From: Rubrobacteraceae bacterium
GTDB taxonomy: Bacteria; Actinomycetota; Rubrobacteria; Rubrobacterales; Rubrobacteraceae
NCBI GenBank assembly: GCA_029240775.1
Contig: JARDZQ010000079.1
Location: 1 to 7,125, forward strand
DNA length: 7,125 nucleotides
Reading direction: 5' to 3'
The notes under the pieces were generated by a model that saw only the letters and a list, made by a program, of their open reading frames with translations, made no database searches and had not been told where the DNA came from. Below, piece after piece: positions 1 to 5,658 of the stretch. How positions within the stretch are numbered: the first letter of the stretch is position 1; each line of letters begins with the position of its first letter. A program made the translations under genes and the position numbers.

Positions 1-75
1 TACGGTCCCGGACCGACGAGAGCGGCGGCGCCCAACATCATGGAGCGCGGCGAAACCGGACGCTACATCTTGTAG
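1..75 (+). CDS. Possible C-terminal end of an unknown protein, cut by the window edge
   Basis: Frame 1 is open from the first base to a TAG at 73-75. It gives 24 residues ending in MERGETGRYIL. Codon third positions are mostly G or C, as in the real genes here, and the peptide looks protein-like rather than low-complexity. If real, the gene converges on the small minus-strand gene that ends at 121, leaving 45 bp between the two stops. No domain can be recognised in so short a piece, and a chance open frame of this length is quite possible in GC-rich DNA. An opposite-strand frame is also open over the same bases, so the call is weak. Confidence 0.25.
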   Translation, partial: YGPGPTRAAAPNIMERGETGRYIL

Positions 76-120
76 CCAAGCCCGGCGCCGAGACGGCATA
101 ATTGGCCACGGAGACCGGCC

Positions 121-378
121 CTAGTTGACCTCCCTCACCCAGGCCGCAACCCATCCGGTGTCGGACCTGATGTAATCTCCCCTCCACGAGATGCCCTTGA
201 GCCGGTCGAAGAGCCGGACGGCTTCGATCCCCTCGAGCCCGATCTCCTCTCCCATGGCCTCGACCTCGCTACGCTGGACGTGTACCGGGCACTCCTTCAG
301 CCTCGCCCTGATGACCTCGCGCATCAGGGTCTGGCCCTGCCTGTCGGGGGTCCGATACCTGCCCTCTCTGGTGACCAC
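121..378 (-). CDS. Small hypothetical protein, 85 aa
   Basis: I do not recognise the family. The start is GTG at 378, because AAAGGAG (minus strand, 389-383) lies 4 nt upstream; the internal ATG at 324 has no such site. The stop is TAG at 121-123. The product is charged and soluble, with no signal peptide or membrane segment. Its first 18 residues are basic and polar. A helical stretch from about residue 19 to 60 (MREVIRARLKECP, then an acidic run with EVEAMGEEIGLEG and a basic RLFDRLKGI) is followed by a compact end rich in Trp and Tyr (ISWRGDYIRSDTGWVAAWV). Two or three helices followed by a short beta-like end could be a small winged-helix-like domain, but this is only an impression. The gene lies 188 bp downstream of the RND gene on the same strand and has its own ribosome-binding site, so it may be a separate unit or a distal operon gene. 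Confidence 0.65.
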   Translation of the reverse strand: MVTREGRYRTPDRQGQTLMREVIRARLKECPVHVQRSEVEAMGEEIGLEGIEAVRLFDRLKGISWRGDYIRSDTGWVAAWVREVN

Positions 379-390
379 CGGTCTCCTTTC

Positions 391-409
391 CTGGTCCTAC
401 CGGGACCAG
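391..409 (-). repeat. Perfect inverted repeat beside the ribosome-binding site of the 85-aa gene
   Basis: CTGGTCC (391-397) and GGACCAG (403-409) form a 7-bp stem around the 5-base TACCG; an inner T-G pair could tighten the loop further. On the minus strand the repeat ends one base before the GAAAGGAG Shine-Dalgarno stretch, so in mRNA it would be a hairpin abutting the ribosome-binding site. No T-run follows on either strand, so it is not a standard terminator. It could be a 5'-leader structure that stabilises the mRNA or limits translation, or a protein-binding dyad. A very weak -10-like TAACGA (minus strand, 423-418) would place the transcript start just before the hairpin, but no good -35 accompanies it. 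Confidence 0.5.
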
Positions 410-471
410 TCTGCGCCTCGTTACCGCGCGAATCTGTCGTACAAAACACTCAACCGCTCTCGAGCACCTTT

Positions 472-489
472 AAAAGACCGTCTCGACGG
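472..489 (-). terminator. Weak possible terminator downstream of the RND gene
   Basis: Read on the minus strand, CCGT-CGAG-ACGG (489-478) is followed by TCTTTT (477-472), about 80 bp past the RND stop at 567. The stem is only 4 bp with a tetraloop, too short for a convincing Rho-independent terminator, but it is the only hairpin with a T-run in the 379-566 spacer. If it works, the 85-aa gene is transcribed separately. Apart from this and the 391-409 repeat, I see nothing firm in the spacer. Confidence 0.2.
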
Positions 490-566
490 GCTGCACTCCC
501 TGGTCAGTGCCTGCTACGTTCGAGGCCTTCTCTACGATCACCAAGGCGTCCATTTTCGATCCTGCG

Positions 567-3500
567 CTACCTCCTCTTTTTGCGGCCGCCCCTGAGCAGC
601 GAGTAGCCGACGGGCACCACGAGGAGGGTGAGGAAGGTCGAGGTTATGAGGCCGCCTATCACGGGGATGGCGAGGCTGCTCGAGATGAGAGCGCTCCCGC
701 CGCCCCCGACGCCGAAGGCGAGCGGCGTGAGCGCAAAGATCGTTGCGAGAGCGGTCATGAGGATGGGCCTGAGGCGCGTCCTTCCGGCCTGCACGATAGC
801 TTCGTCGAGCGTCGAGTGCCTGTCGCGGGCGTTCTGGATGAAGTCCACGAGCAGGATGGCGTTGGAGACGACGATCCCGATGAGGAGCAACACCCCGAGG
901 AGGGCCGGGACGCTCAAAGCCGTGTCGGTGAGCATCAGCGCCCCGAAGGCGCCGGCCGTGGTGAGCGGGACGGCGAGAAGGATGATGAGGGGCACCACGA
1001 GCGAACCGAAGAAGACGACGAGGATGAGGTAGACGAGCCCGAGCGCCACGACTATGGAGAGTATGAGGTTCCTGAAGCTCTCCTCGATGTCCTCCGACTC
1101 GCCGCCGACTTGGGCCGAGACGCCCTCGGGCAGATCCAGCTCCGTCATTGAGGTTCGCACCTCGTTCGAGACCGCGCTCGTGTCCTCGGAGGTTATGGTG
1201 CCCGTGACGGTTACGGCGCGGTCTCCGTCCACCCGGCTGACGGCTGCCGGTGCCTGGACCTCCCTGACCCGGGCGACGTCCTCGACGGTGGCGCCGGAGC
1301 CGACCGGGAGATCCCGGACCTCCTCCAGGGAGTCGACCGAGCTCTGCGGCACACCCACTGAAACAGGGGTCTCGCCGACGGTGAGCTGCGCCCCGCCGCC
1401 GAGCAGCGCCCCGAGGGAGGTGGGGACCTGCGTCGGGGAGAGGCCGGCGCCGGCGGCCCTCTCGGCGTCGAGGGCGACCTCGACCTCGGGGCTGACGTCG
1501 GAGAGGTCGCTCTCGACGTTGGAGACGCCATCGGTTGTGCTTAGCTCCTCGGTGACAAGGTCGGACGCCTGGCGCAGCTTCTCCTCGGATCCGCCGGTGA
1601 TTAGTACCTCGAGCCCGCCCGCGGGTGGTCCCTGGCTGAGCACCTGGACCTGGAAATCGTCCCCGTAGAGGTCGCGTCCCCTCTCGTCCACGCGGCTCAA
1701 GGTCTTCGAGACGCTGGCATCCTCCCTCACGGTGATGAACGCCTGCGCCTGGTTGCCGGCGCGTAAGGGTGTGTCCGGGTTGAAGTTGTCCTCCCCGCCG
1801 ACGGAGAGCTGGTATCCATCTACGCCGGGGTCGTCGAGCAGGAAGTCCTCGAAGGGCTCGAGCTCCTCCGCCGTCTCCTCGACCGCCGTCCCCGCGGGCA
1901 GCTCGGCCGTGGCCTGCAGCAGCCGCTCCTCGCTAGGCGGGAAGAAGCTGACGGCGAGGAACGGTATTGCCGCCAGGCCGCCGATGAAGGCAAGGATAGC
2001 GAGCACCACGACCGCGAACCGGTGCCGCAGGCTCCAGCGCAGCGCCGGTACGTAGATCGCGCCGAGGAGGCCGTCATCACCCTCGGAGCGCCTACCCCGC
2101 CTTCGTCGCGCCGCGCGCACGGCGAAGAGGGCGGAGATGAAGATGAGCAGCACAGCCAGCCCCCCGGCCACCACGAGGAACACCGGTGAGCCTGTGTCCA
2201 CGCCGCCGATCGCACCAAGCACGGCGTCGGCGAAGCCGCTCAGAGAGCGCACGACGCCCTGCGGCATGCCGGGGACACCGCCGAGCAGACCCGCCCGCGT
2301 CGCGACGACGGCCCCCGCAGCAAACGCAGCGAAGAGTACGAGCAGACCGAAGATCCAGCGCACGGCCCCCCTCCGGCCGTTCCTGGCTCGCCGCAGCCGG
2401 CGGCTCTCCACCTCGAAGAACTCCTCGTCCTCTTCGGCGAGAACCTCCGTCTCCTCTCTGGGGGGCCGGCGCTTTATGAAGGCGCTGGCGAGGACCGGGA
2501 TGATGGTTACCGAGACGAGCAGCGAGGCGAGGAGGGCGAAGGCGACGGTCAGAGAGAGGGGGAGGAAGAACTTGCTCACTATGCCGCCCACCAGGCCCAG
2601 GGGCACGAAGACGGCCGTCGTCGTAAGCGTAGAGGAGGTGATCGCGCTCGCCACCTCCTCTGCCCCCCTGAGCGCGGCCTCCTGGGGCCCGTAGCCTTTC
2701 TGGACGTAGCGGTAGGAGTTCTCGAGCACGACTATGGCGTCGTCCACGACGCGCCCGACCGCGATGGTGAGACCCGCGAGCGTGATGATGTTGAGGGTGA
2801 GGTTGTCCGCCCAGGAGAAGAGCAGCGCAGCGAGTATCGAGGTCGGCAGAGAGACCGCCGTCACGAGCGTGGCCCGCAACGACCCGAGGAACAGGAAGAT
2901 GATGAGGATCGCCAGAGCCCCGCCGATAAGGGCCTTGTCCACGAGCCCGCTCACGGACTCCTCGACATCCTCAGCCGAGTTGAAGAGCACGATCACCTCG
3001 TCCTCGCCGAGATCTTGGCGTACCTCCGAGAGCGCCTCCTCGACCCCCTCAGCGACCTCGACGGTGTTGGCGTCGGGGTCCTTGGTTACGTTGATGCCGA
3101 GGCTGGGCTCACCGTTGGTGCGCGAGATCCCCGCTATATCCGAAGTGGTCTCCCGCACCTCGGCCACGTCGCCGAGCAGAACCGGCTCCAGAGCCGCAGC
3201 TCCCGTGGGCGGAGCACTGGCCGCTGGAGACGCGCTCGCGGCCGGCACGCCGCTCGGAGCACCAGTAGGCGCGCCGCCTGAGACACCGACGGGGAGCTCC
3301 GCGAGGGCCTCGCCGACGCCGAGGCCGCTCGTGGTGCGCACGGGGGTGGAGAGGCCGTCTATGGTCACCTCGCCGACGGGCGTGTTGACGCCCGCGGCCC
3401 CGCTTATGGCACCGACCACGGCGTCGGCCGAGACGCCTCTCTCCTCGAGCCTCTGCGGGTCGAGCTCGATCCGGATCTGGCGCTCCGCGCCGCCGACGAG

Positions 3501-4022
3501 ATCAGCGCCTGCGACGCCCTCGACGTCCTCGATGAGCGGCACGGCCTCGTCGCGGGCGTATTCCGTAAGCTTGGATAGCTCTCCCTCCTGCGCCGAGAGC
3601 GAGACGCTCATGATCGGGAACTCCGAGGCCGACTGGGTCCGCACCTCGGGCTCCTCGGCCTGCTGCGGGAGCTCTATGCCGTCGAGGGCGCCGCCCAGCT
3701 CCGCCTCAGCCTCCTCTGTGTCGGTGTCGAGAGAGAATTCGATCAGGACCACCGAGAACCCCGCTGACGAGGTGGACTGGATGCTCTCTATCCCATCTAC
3801 GTCGTCGACGGCAGCCTCCACGGGCTGCGTGACCTGCTCGTCTACCAGGTCCGGCCCCGCCCCCGGTACCGGTGTCGAGACGGTGACGATGGGGAACTCT
3901 ATCTCGGGCAGCAACTCCTGGTTGAGGCGTGTCGTCGCGTAGACGCCACTGGCTATGAGGATGATCGTCGCCAGAAAGACCACGGACCTGTTCTTGAGGC
4001 ACCACCGGACGACCGCTCCCAT
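567..4022 (-). CDS. RND-family efflux permease (AcrB/SwrC-like), 1151 aa
   Basis: This is an inner-membrane, proton-driven exporter of the AcrB/SwrC (ACR_tran) family, probably for amphipathic drugs, lipids or surfactants; the substrate cannot be read from sequence. TM1 spans about residues 13-30 and is followed by the first porter half. TM2-TM6 lie at about 363-515 and include GRVVDDAIVVLEN (423-435), whose Asp427-Asp428 pair matches the TM4 proton-relay aspartates; the GRVVDD form is, from memory, typical of Gram-positive SwrC-like pumps. The second porter half is about 695-980, and the last TMs are about 985-1145, with GIVVSNAILLVDF (1049-1061) at the TM10 relay site; Ser1053 sits where AcrB has a Lys. 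Two features are odd: an Ala/Pro/Ser-rich stretch (about 247-279), and about 130 extra residues (518-655) between TM6 and TM7 with two more hydrophobic segments. No adaptor or outer-membrane gene is adjacent, as expected of a monoderm. ATG at 4022 overlaps the marR stop and has GGAGGAG 5 nt upstream. Confidence 0.95.
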   Translation of the reverse strand: MGAVVRWCLKNRSVVFLATIILIASGVYATTRLNQELLPEIEFPIVTVSTPVPGAGPDLVDEQVTQPVEAAVDDVDGIESIQSTSSAGFSVVLIEFSLDTDTEEAEAELGGALDGIELPQQAEEPEVRTQSASEFPIMSVSLSAQEGELSKLTEYARDEAVPLIEDVEGVAGADLVGGAERQIRIELDPQRLEERGVSADAVVGAISGAAGVNTPVGEVTIDGLSTPVRTTSGLGVGEALAELPVGVSGGAPTGAPSGVPAASASPAASAPPTGAAALEPVLLGDVAEVRETTSDIAGISRTNGEPSLGINVTKDPDANTVEVAEGVEEALSEVRQDLGEDEVIVLFNSAEDVEESVSGLVDKALIGGALAILIIFLFLGSLRATLVTAVSLPTSILAALLFSWADNLTLNIITLAGLTIAVGRVVDDAIVVLENSYRYVQKGYGPQEAALRGAEEVASAITSSTLTTTAVFVPLGLVGGIVSKFFLPLSLTVAFALLASLLVSVTIIPVLASAFIKRRPPREETEVLAEEDEEFFEVESRRLRRARNGRRGAVRWIFGLLVLFAAFAAGAVVATRAGLLGGVPGMPQGVVRSLSGFADAVLGAIGGVDTGSPVFLVVAGGLAVLLIFISALFAVRAARRRRGRRSEGDDGLLGAIYVPALRWSLRHRFAVVVLAILAFIGGLAAIPFLAVSFFPPSEERLLQATAELPAGTAVEETAEELEPFEDFLLDDPGVDGYQLSVGGEDNFNPDTPLRAGNQAQAFITVREDASVSKTLSRVDERGRDLYGDDFQVQVLSQGPPAGGLEVLITGGSEEKLRQASDLVTEELSTTDGVSNVESDLSDVSPEVEVALDAERAAGAGLSPTQVPTSLGALLGGGAQLTVGETPVSVGVPQSSVDSLEEVRDLPVGSGATVEDVARVREVQAPAAVSRVDGDRAVTVTGTITSEDTSAVSNEVRTSMTELDLPEGVSAQVGGESEDIEESFRNLILSIVVALGLVYLILVVFFGSLVVPLIILLAVPLTTAGAFGALMLTDTALSVPALLGVLLLIGIVVSNAILLVDFIQNARDRHSTLDEAIVQAGRTRLRPILMTALATIFALTPLAFGVGGGGSALISSSLAIPVIGGLITSTFLTLLVVPVGYSLLRGGRKKRR

Positions 4023-4034
4023 CAGTTCTCCTCC
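4020..4034 (-). promoter_or_regulatory. Ribosome-binding site and TGATG coupling between marR and the RND gene
   Basis: On the minus strand GGAGGAG (4034-4028) lies 5 nt before ATG (4022-4020). The marR stop TGA (4024-4022) shares its last A with this start, giving TGATG. This overlap is typical of translational coupling and fixes both the end of marR and the start of the pump gene. Confidence 0.85.
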
Positions 4035-4495
4035 CCCGGCGCTGCGCCGAATCCCTCACTCAGAGTTCTCAAGCCCTTCACGAACGCCAGAGCTTCCTCG
4101 TCGGTCAACCGCGCGAAGGCCTCCGCGAGCCGCCGCCGCCGGACCTCCATGAGCCTGAGCGCCACCTCGCGCATGCGGGGCGCGTAGTCCACCACCACGA
4201 CCCGGCGGTCCGCCGTCCCGTGTCTGCGCTCCACCATCCCGTGCTCGACGAGCCTGTCCACGAGCTGGGTCGCCGCCGACGCCGAGACGCCCAATGCTTC
4301 CGCCAGCTGGCCCACCGAATGCGGCCCCCGGGAGAGCGCGATCAGGATCTGTACGTGCCCCGGCGAGACCCGCACGTCCACCGGTATCCCCCGGCTCGCG
4401 AACTCCGCCATCTCAGCCGGGTCCGGACCCCCAATAGCCCGCATCAAGGTCGGCATCAACATCAAGACCTCGTCTACGAGCCGCTCACGTTCCAT
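4022..4495 (-). CDS. MarR-family transcriptional regulator, 157 aa
   Basis: This is a dimeric winged-helix DNA-binding protein, probably a repressor of its own operon that is released when a small ligand binds. Residues 1-20 and about 107-148 are helical and would form the dimer interface. The core at about 44-104 has the usual order: a helix (SPGHVQILIALS), a helix-turn-helix (SVGQLAEALGVSASAATQLVDRLVEHGMV, residues 60-88), then the wing with the conserved Asp-Arg-Arg (DRRVVVVDYAP, 96-106). The length is normal for the family. The start is ATG at 4495, with AGGAGA 6-7 nt upstream (4507-4502). The gene comes first in an operon with the RND permease and overlaps it by one base, a common repressor-pump arrangement. 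A near-consensus promoter with a dyad at the predicted start point lies directly upstream, which suggests autoregulation. The effector is unknown. Confidence 0.93.
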   Translation of the reverse strand: MERERLVDEVLMLMPTLMRAIGGPDPAEMAEFASRGIPVDVRVSPGHVQILIALSRGPHSVGQLAEALGVSASAATQLVDRLVEHGMVERRHGTADRRVVVVDYAPRMREVALRLMEVRRRRLAEAFARLTDEEALAFVKGLRTLSEGFGAAPGEEN

Positions 4496-4501
4496 GTAAT
4501 A

Positions 4502-4507
4502 TCTCCT
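4502..4507 (-). promoter_or_regulatory. Ribosome-binding site of the marR gene
   Basis: AGGAGA on the minus strand (4507-4502), 6 nt before ATG (4495-4493). It supports this start over any internal one. Confidence 0.75.
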
Positions 4508-4513
4508 ATTTAC

Positions 4514-4526
4514 TTAAGCCTCTTAA
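4514..4526. promoter_or_regulatory. Candidate MarR operator dyad at the operon transcription start
   Basis: TTAAG-CCT-CTTAA is a perfect 5-bp dyad with a 3-base centre. It begins about 8 bp downstream of the -10 box on the minus strand, so it covers the expected +1 region, where a bound repressor would block RNA polymerase. A second, outer dyad, TTACTT (4510-4515) and AAGTAA (4541-4546), has centres 31 bp apart (about three helical turns), overlaps the inner one and brackets the -10. MarR operators are usually AT-rich short dyads in just such places. Which of the two is bound cannot be decided by eye. Confidence 0.45.
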
Positions 4527-4533
4527 TTTCTCG

Positions 4534-4562
4534 ATTATTGAAGTAAGTGGCTCTTTTGTCAA
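4534..4562 (-). promoter_or_regulatory. Strong sigma-70-type promoter for the marR-RND operon
   Basis: On the minus strand, TTGACA (4562-4557; perfect -35) is followed by a 17-bp spacer and AATAAT (4539-4534; five of six bases match the -10 consensus). Transcription should start near 4527, giving a leader of about 32 nt that contains the dyad and the ribosome-binding site. A near-consensus promoter is what one expects of a gene normally held off by a repressor. Confidence 0.8.
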
Positions 4563-4634
4563 GGGTTGGGATCTTTTTCGACAAGGACAGGGTACGATCT
4601 GGGCGAACTAGGGTTTCTCGAAGCGGGGGTGTTG

Positions 4635-5603
4635 GTGGCGAAGCTGTCGAAGGCGCTGGCTGCGGCGGGTGCGGCCTTGGGGCTCGCGGCGCTCAACGTG
4701 AGGCTGGAGCGGAGTGGGGGGAGGCTATCGAGTCCGCTCGGCGGCGAGACACGCTACTACCGCTGGCGGGGTGGGGATCTCGCGTACGCGGTAGCCGGGG
4801 AGGGGGAGCCGCTGCTGCTGGTGCACGGGATCTACGCCGGGGCCTCGTCCTTCGAGTTCCGCGAGAACTTCGCGGAGCTCTCCGGGCGCTTTCGGGTGTA
4901 CGCGCTCGACCTCCTCGGGTGCGGCCTCTCGGAGCGGCCGCGGCGGCGCTACGCGCCCGAGGACGTCACCGCGCAGGTCGAGGACTTCGTGAAGGAGGAG
5001 ATCGGGGACCGGACCCACCTCGTCGCCAGCTCGCTCTCCGGGGCTCTGAGCATCCCCGCGCTCGTGAGGAGCCCGCGGCTCTTCAAAAAGGTGGTCCTCA
5101 TCTGCCCGACCGGTTACGGGACTTTGAACAGGCGCTCCGGGTATCTGGGGGAAGTGATCTACGATCTCTTCCTCACCCCCATCGTCGGCGACTCGCTCTA
5201 CCACCTCATCGTCTCGCGGCGCGGTATCCGCTACTACCTGGAGAGTATGGCCTACCATGACGAGCGGTTCGTCACCGGGGAGATCGTCGAGAGCTACCAC
5301 CGCGTGGGACACCAGAGGGGGGCGAAGTATCTGCCGGCGGCCTTCGTCTCGGGCAAGCTCAACCTCGGGGTCGCAGACCACTGGCCCCGGGTGCCGCACC
5401 CGGCCCTGGTGTGCTGGGGGCAGGAGGCCAGGACCACCCCCGTCTCCGAAGTCGAGGAGTTCGTGCGGCGCAACCCGCGCAGCGAGCCCCGCATCTTCAG
5501 GGATGCAGCCCTGCTCCCCCACGACGAGCGGGCCGAGACCTTCAACCGGGAGGTGCGCGAGTTCCTCTCGCGCAAGGGGGGCGGAGCGTCGCGCAGATCC
5601 TGA
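4635..5603 (+). CDS. Alpha/beta-hydrolase-fold protein with a degenerate triad, 322 aa
   Basis: The fold is that of an alpha/beta hydrolase (esterase, haloperoxidase or epoxide-hydrolase-like). Residues 5-23 are hydrophobic (a signal anchor or membrane-facing helix). The oxyanion-hole motif LLVHG is at 61-65. The nucleophile elbow ASSLSG (131-136) puts Ser133 at the catalytic position. A lid region lies at about 160-245. The usual acid site after beta-7 reads WGQEAR (261-266), with Ala265 where Asp is normal, though Glu264 is next to it. The usual Gly-His of the GHLPHEE-type motif reads AALLPHDER (291-299), with Leu293 in place of His; His296 is present. Activity is therefore uncertain. I chose GTG 4635 because it gives a natural MAKLSKAL start with a GGGGG run 5 nt upstream; TTG 4632 and GTG 4629 are alternatives, and a TTG at 4566 seems too far upstream. 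The gene is divergent from marR across a 139-bp spacer. Confidence 0.85.
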   Translation: MAKLSKALAAAGAALGLAALNVRLERSGGRLSSPLGGETRYYRWRGGDLAYAVAGEGEPLLLVHGIYAGASSFEFRENFAELSGRFRVYALDLLGCGLSERPRRRYAPEDVTAQVEDFVKEEIGDRTHLVASSLSGALSIPALVRSPRLFKKVVLICPTGYGTLNRRSGYLGEVIYDLFLTPIVGDSLYHLIVSRRGIRYYLESMAYHDERFVTGEIVESYHRVGHQRGAKYLPAAFVSGKLNLGVADHWPRVPHPALVCWGQEARTTPVSEVEEFVRRNPRSEPRIFRDAALLPHDERAETFNREVREFLSRKGGGASRRS

Positions 5604-5605
5604 TC

Positions 5606-5634
5606 GCCCGCAGCGGCATCGTCAGAACGCGGGC
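5606..5634. repeat. Inverted repeat between the hydrolase and DUF2723 genes
   Basis: GCCCGC (5606-5611) and GCGGGC (5629-5634) are perfect complements separated by 17 bases, three bases after the hydrolase stop. No T-run follows on either strand, so a classical terminator is not supported. It could be an mRNA 3'-end structure or chance in GC-rich DNA. Confidence 0.3.
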
Positions 5635-5658
5635 TGGATATGCTACCCTTCATCGTCG

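Noticed and set aside
1..99. Minus-strand frame from an ATG at 99 running off the left edge
   Set aside because: It has no Shine-Dalgarno sequence and gives an Arg-rich peptide. It competes with the more protein-like plus-strand frame at 1-75, and neither can be proved from so few bases.
104..119. GGCC...GGCC repeat after the stop of the 85-aa gene, considered as a terminator
   Set aside because: The stem is only 4 bp with a 9-base loop, and no T-run follows on the minus strand.
507..1151. Open plus-strand frame of 214 codons at the end of the RND gene
   Set aside because: The product is almost entirely Glu, Asp, Arg and Gly, as expected from antisense reading of RND membrane segments in GC-rich DNA. 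It has no domain and no good start context.
2734..3942. Long open plus-strand frame (402 codons) opposite the RND gene
   Set aside because: It lies antisense to a clearly conserved protein and its product is a Ser/Thr/Ala/Pro/Arg-rich sequence without domains. This is the usual shadow frame of GC-rich DNA.
4566..4634. N-terminal extension of the hydrolase from a TTG at 4566
   Set aside because: The extra 23 residues look unlike a protein N-terminus, the TTG has no clear ribosome-binding site, and it lies only about 4 bp past the marR -35 box. Starting at 4635 gives a normal hydrophobic N-terminal helix.
4725..5522. Minus-strand frame of 265 codons opposite the hydrolase
   Set aside because: It is antisense to the hydrolase, whose motifs (LLVHG, ASSLSG) are clear. 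The product is rich in Pro, Glu, Gly and Val without recognisable motifs.
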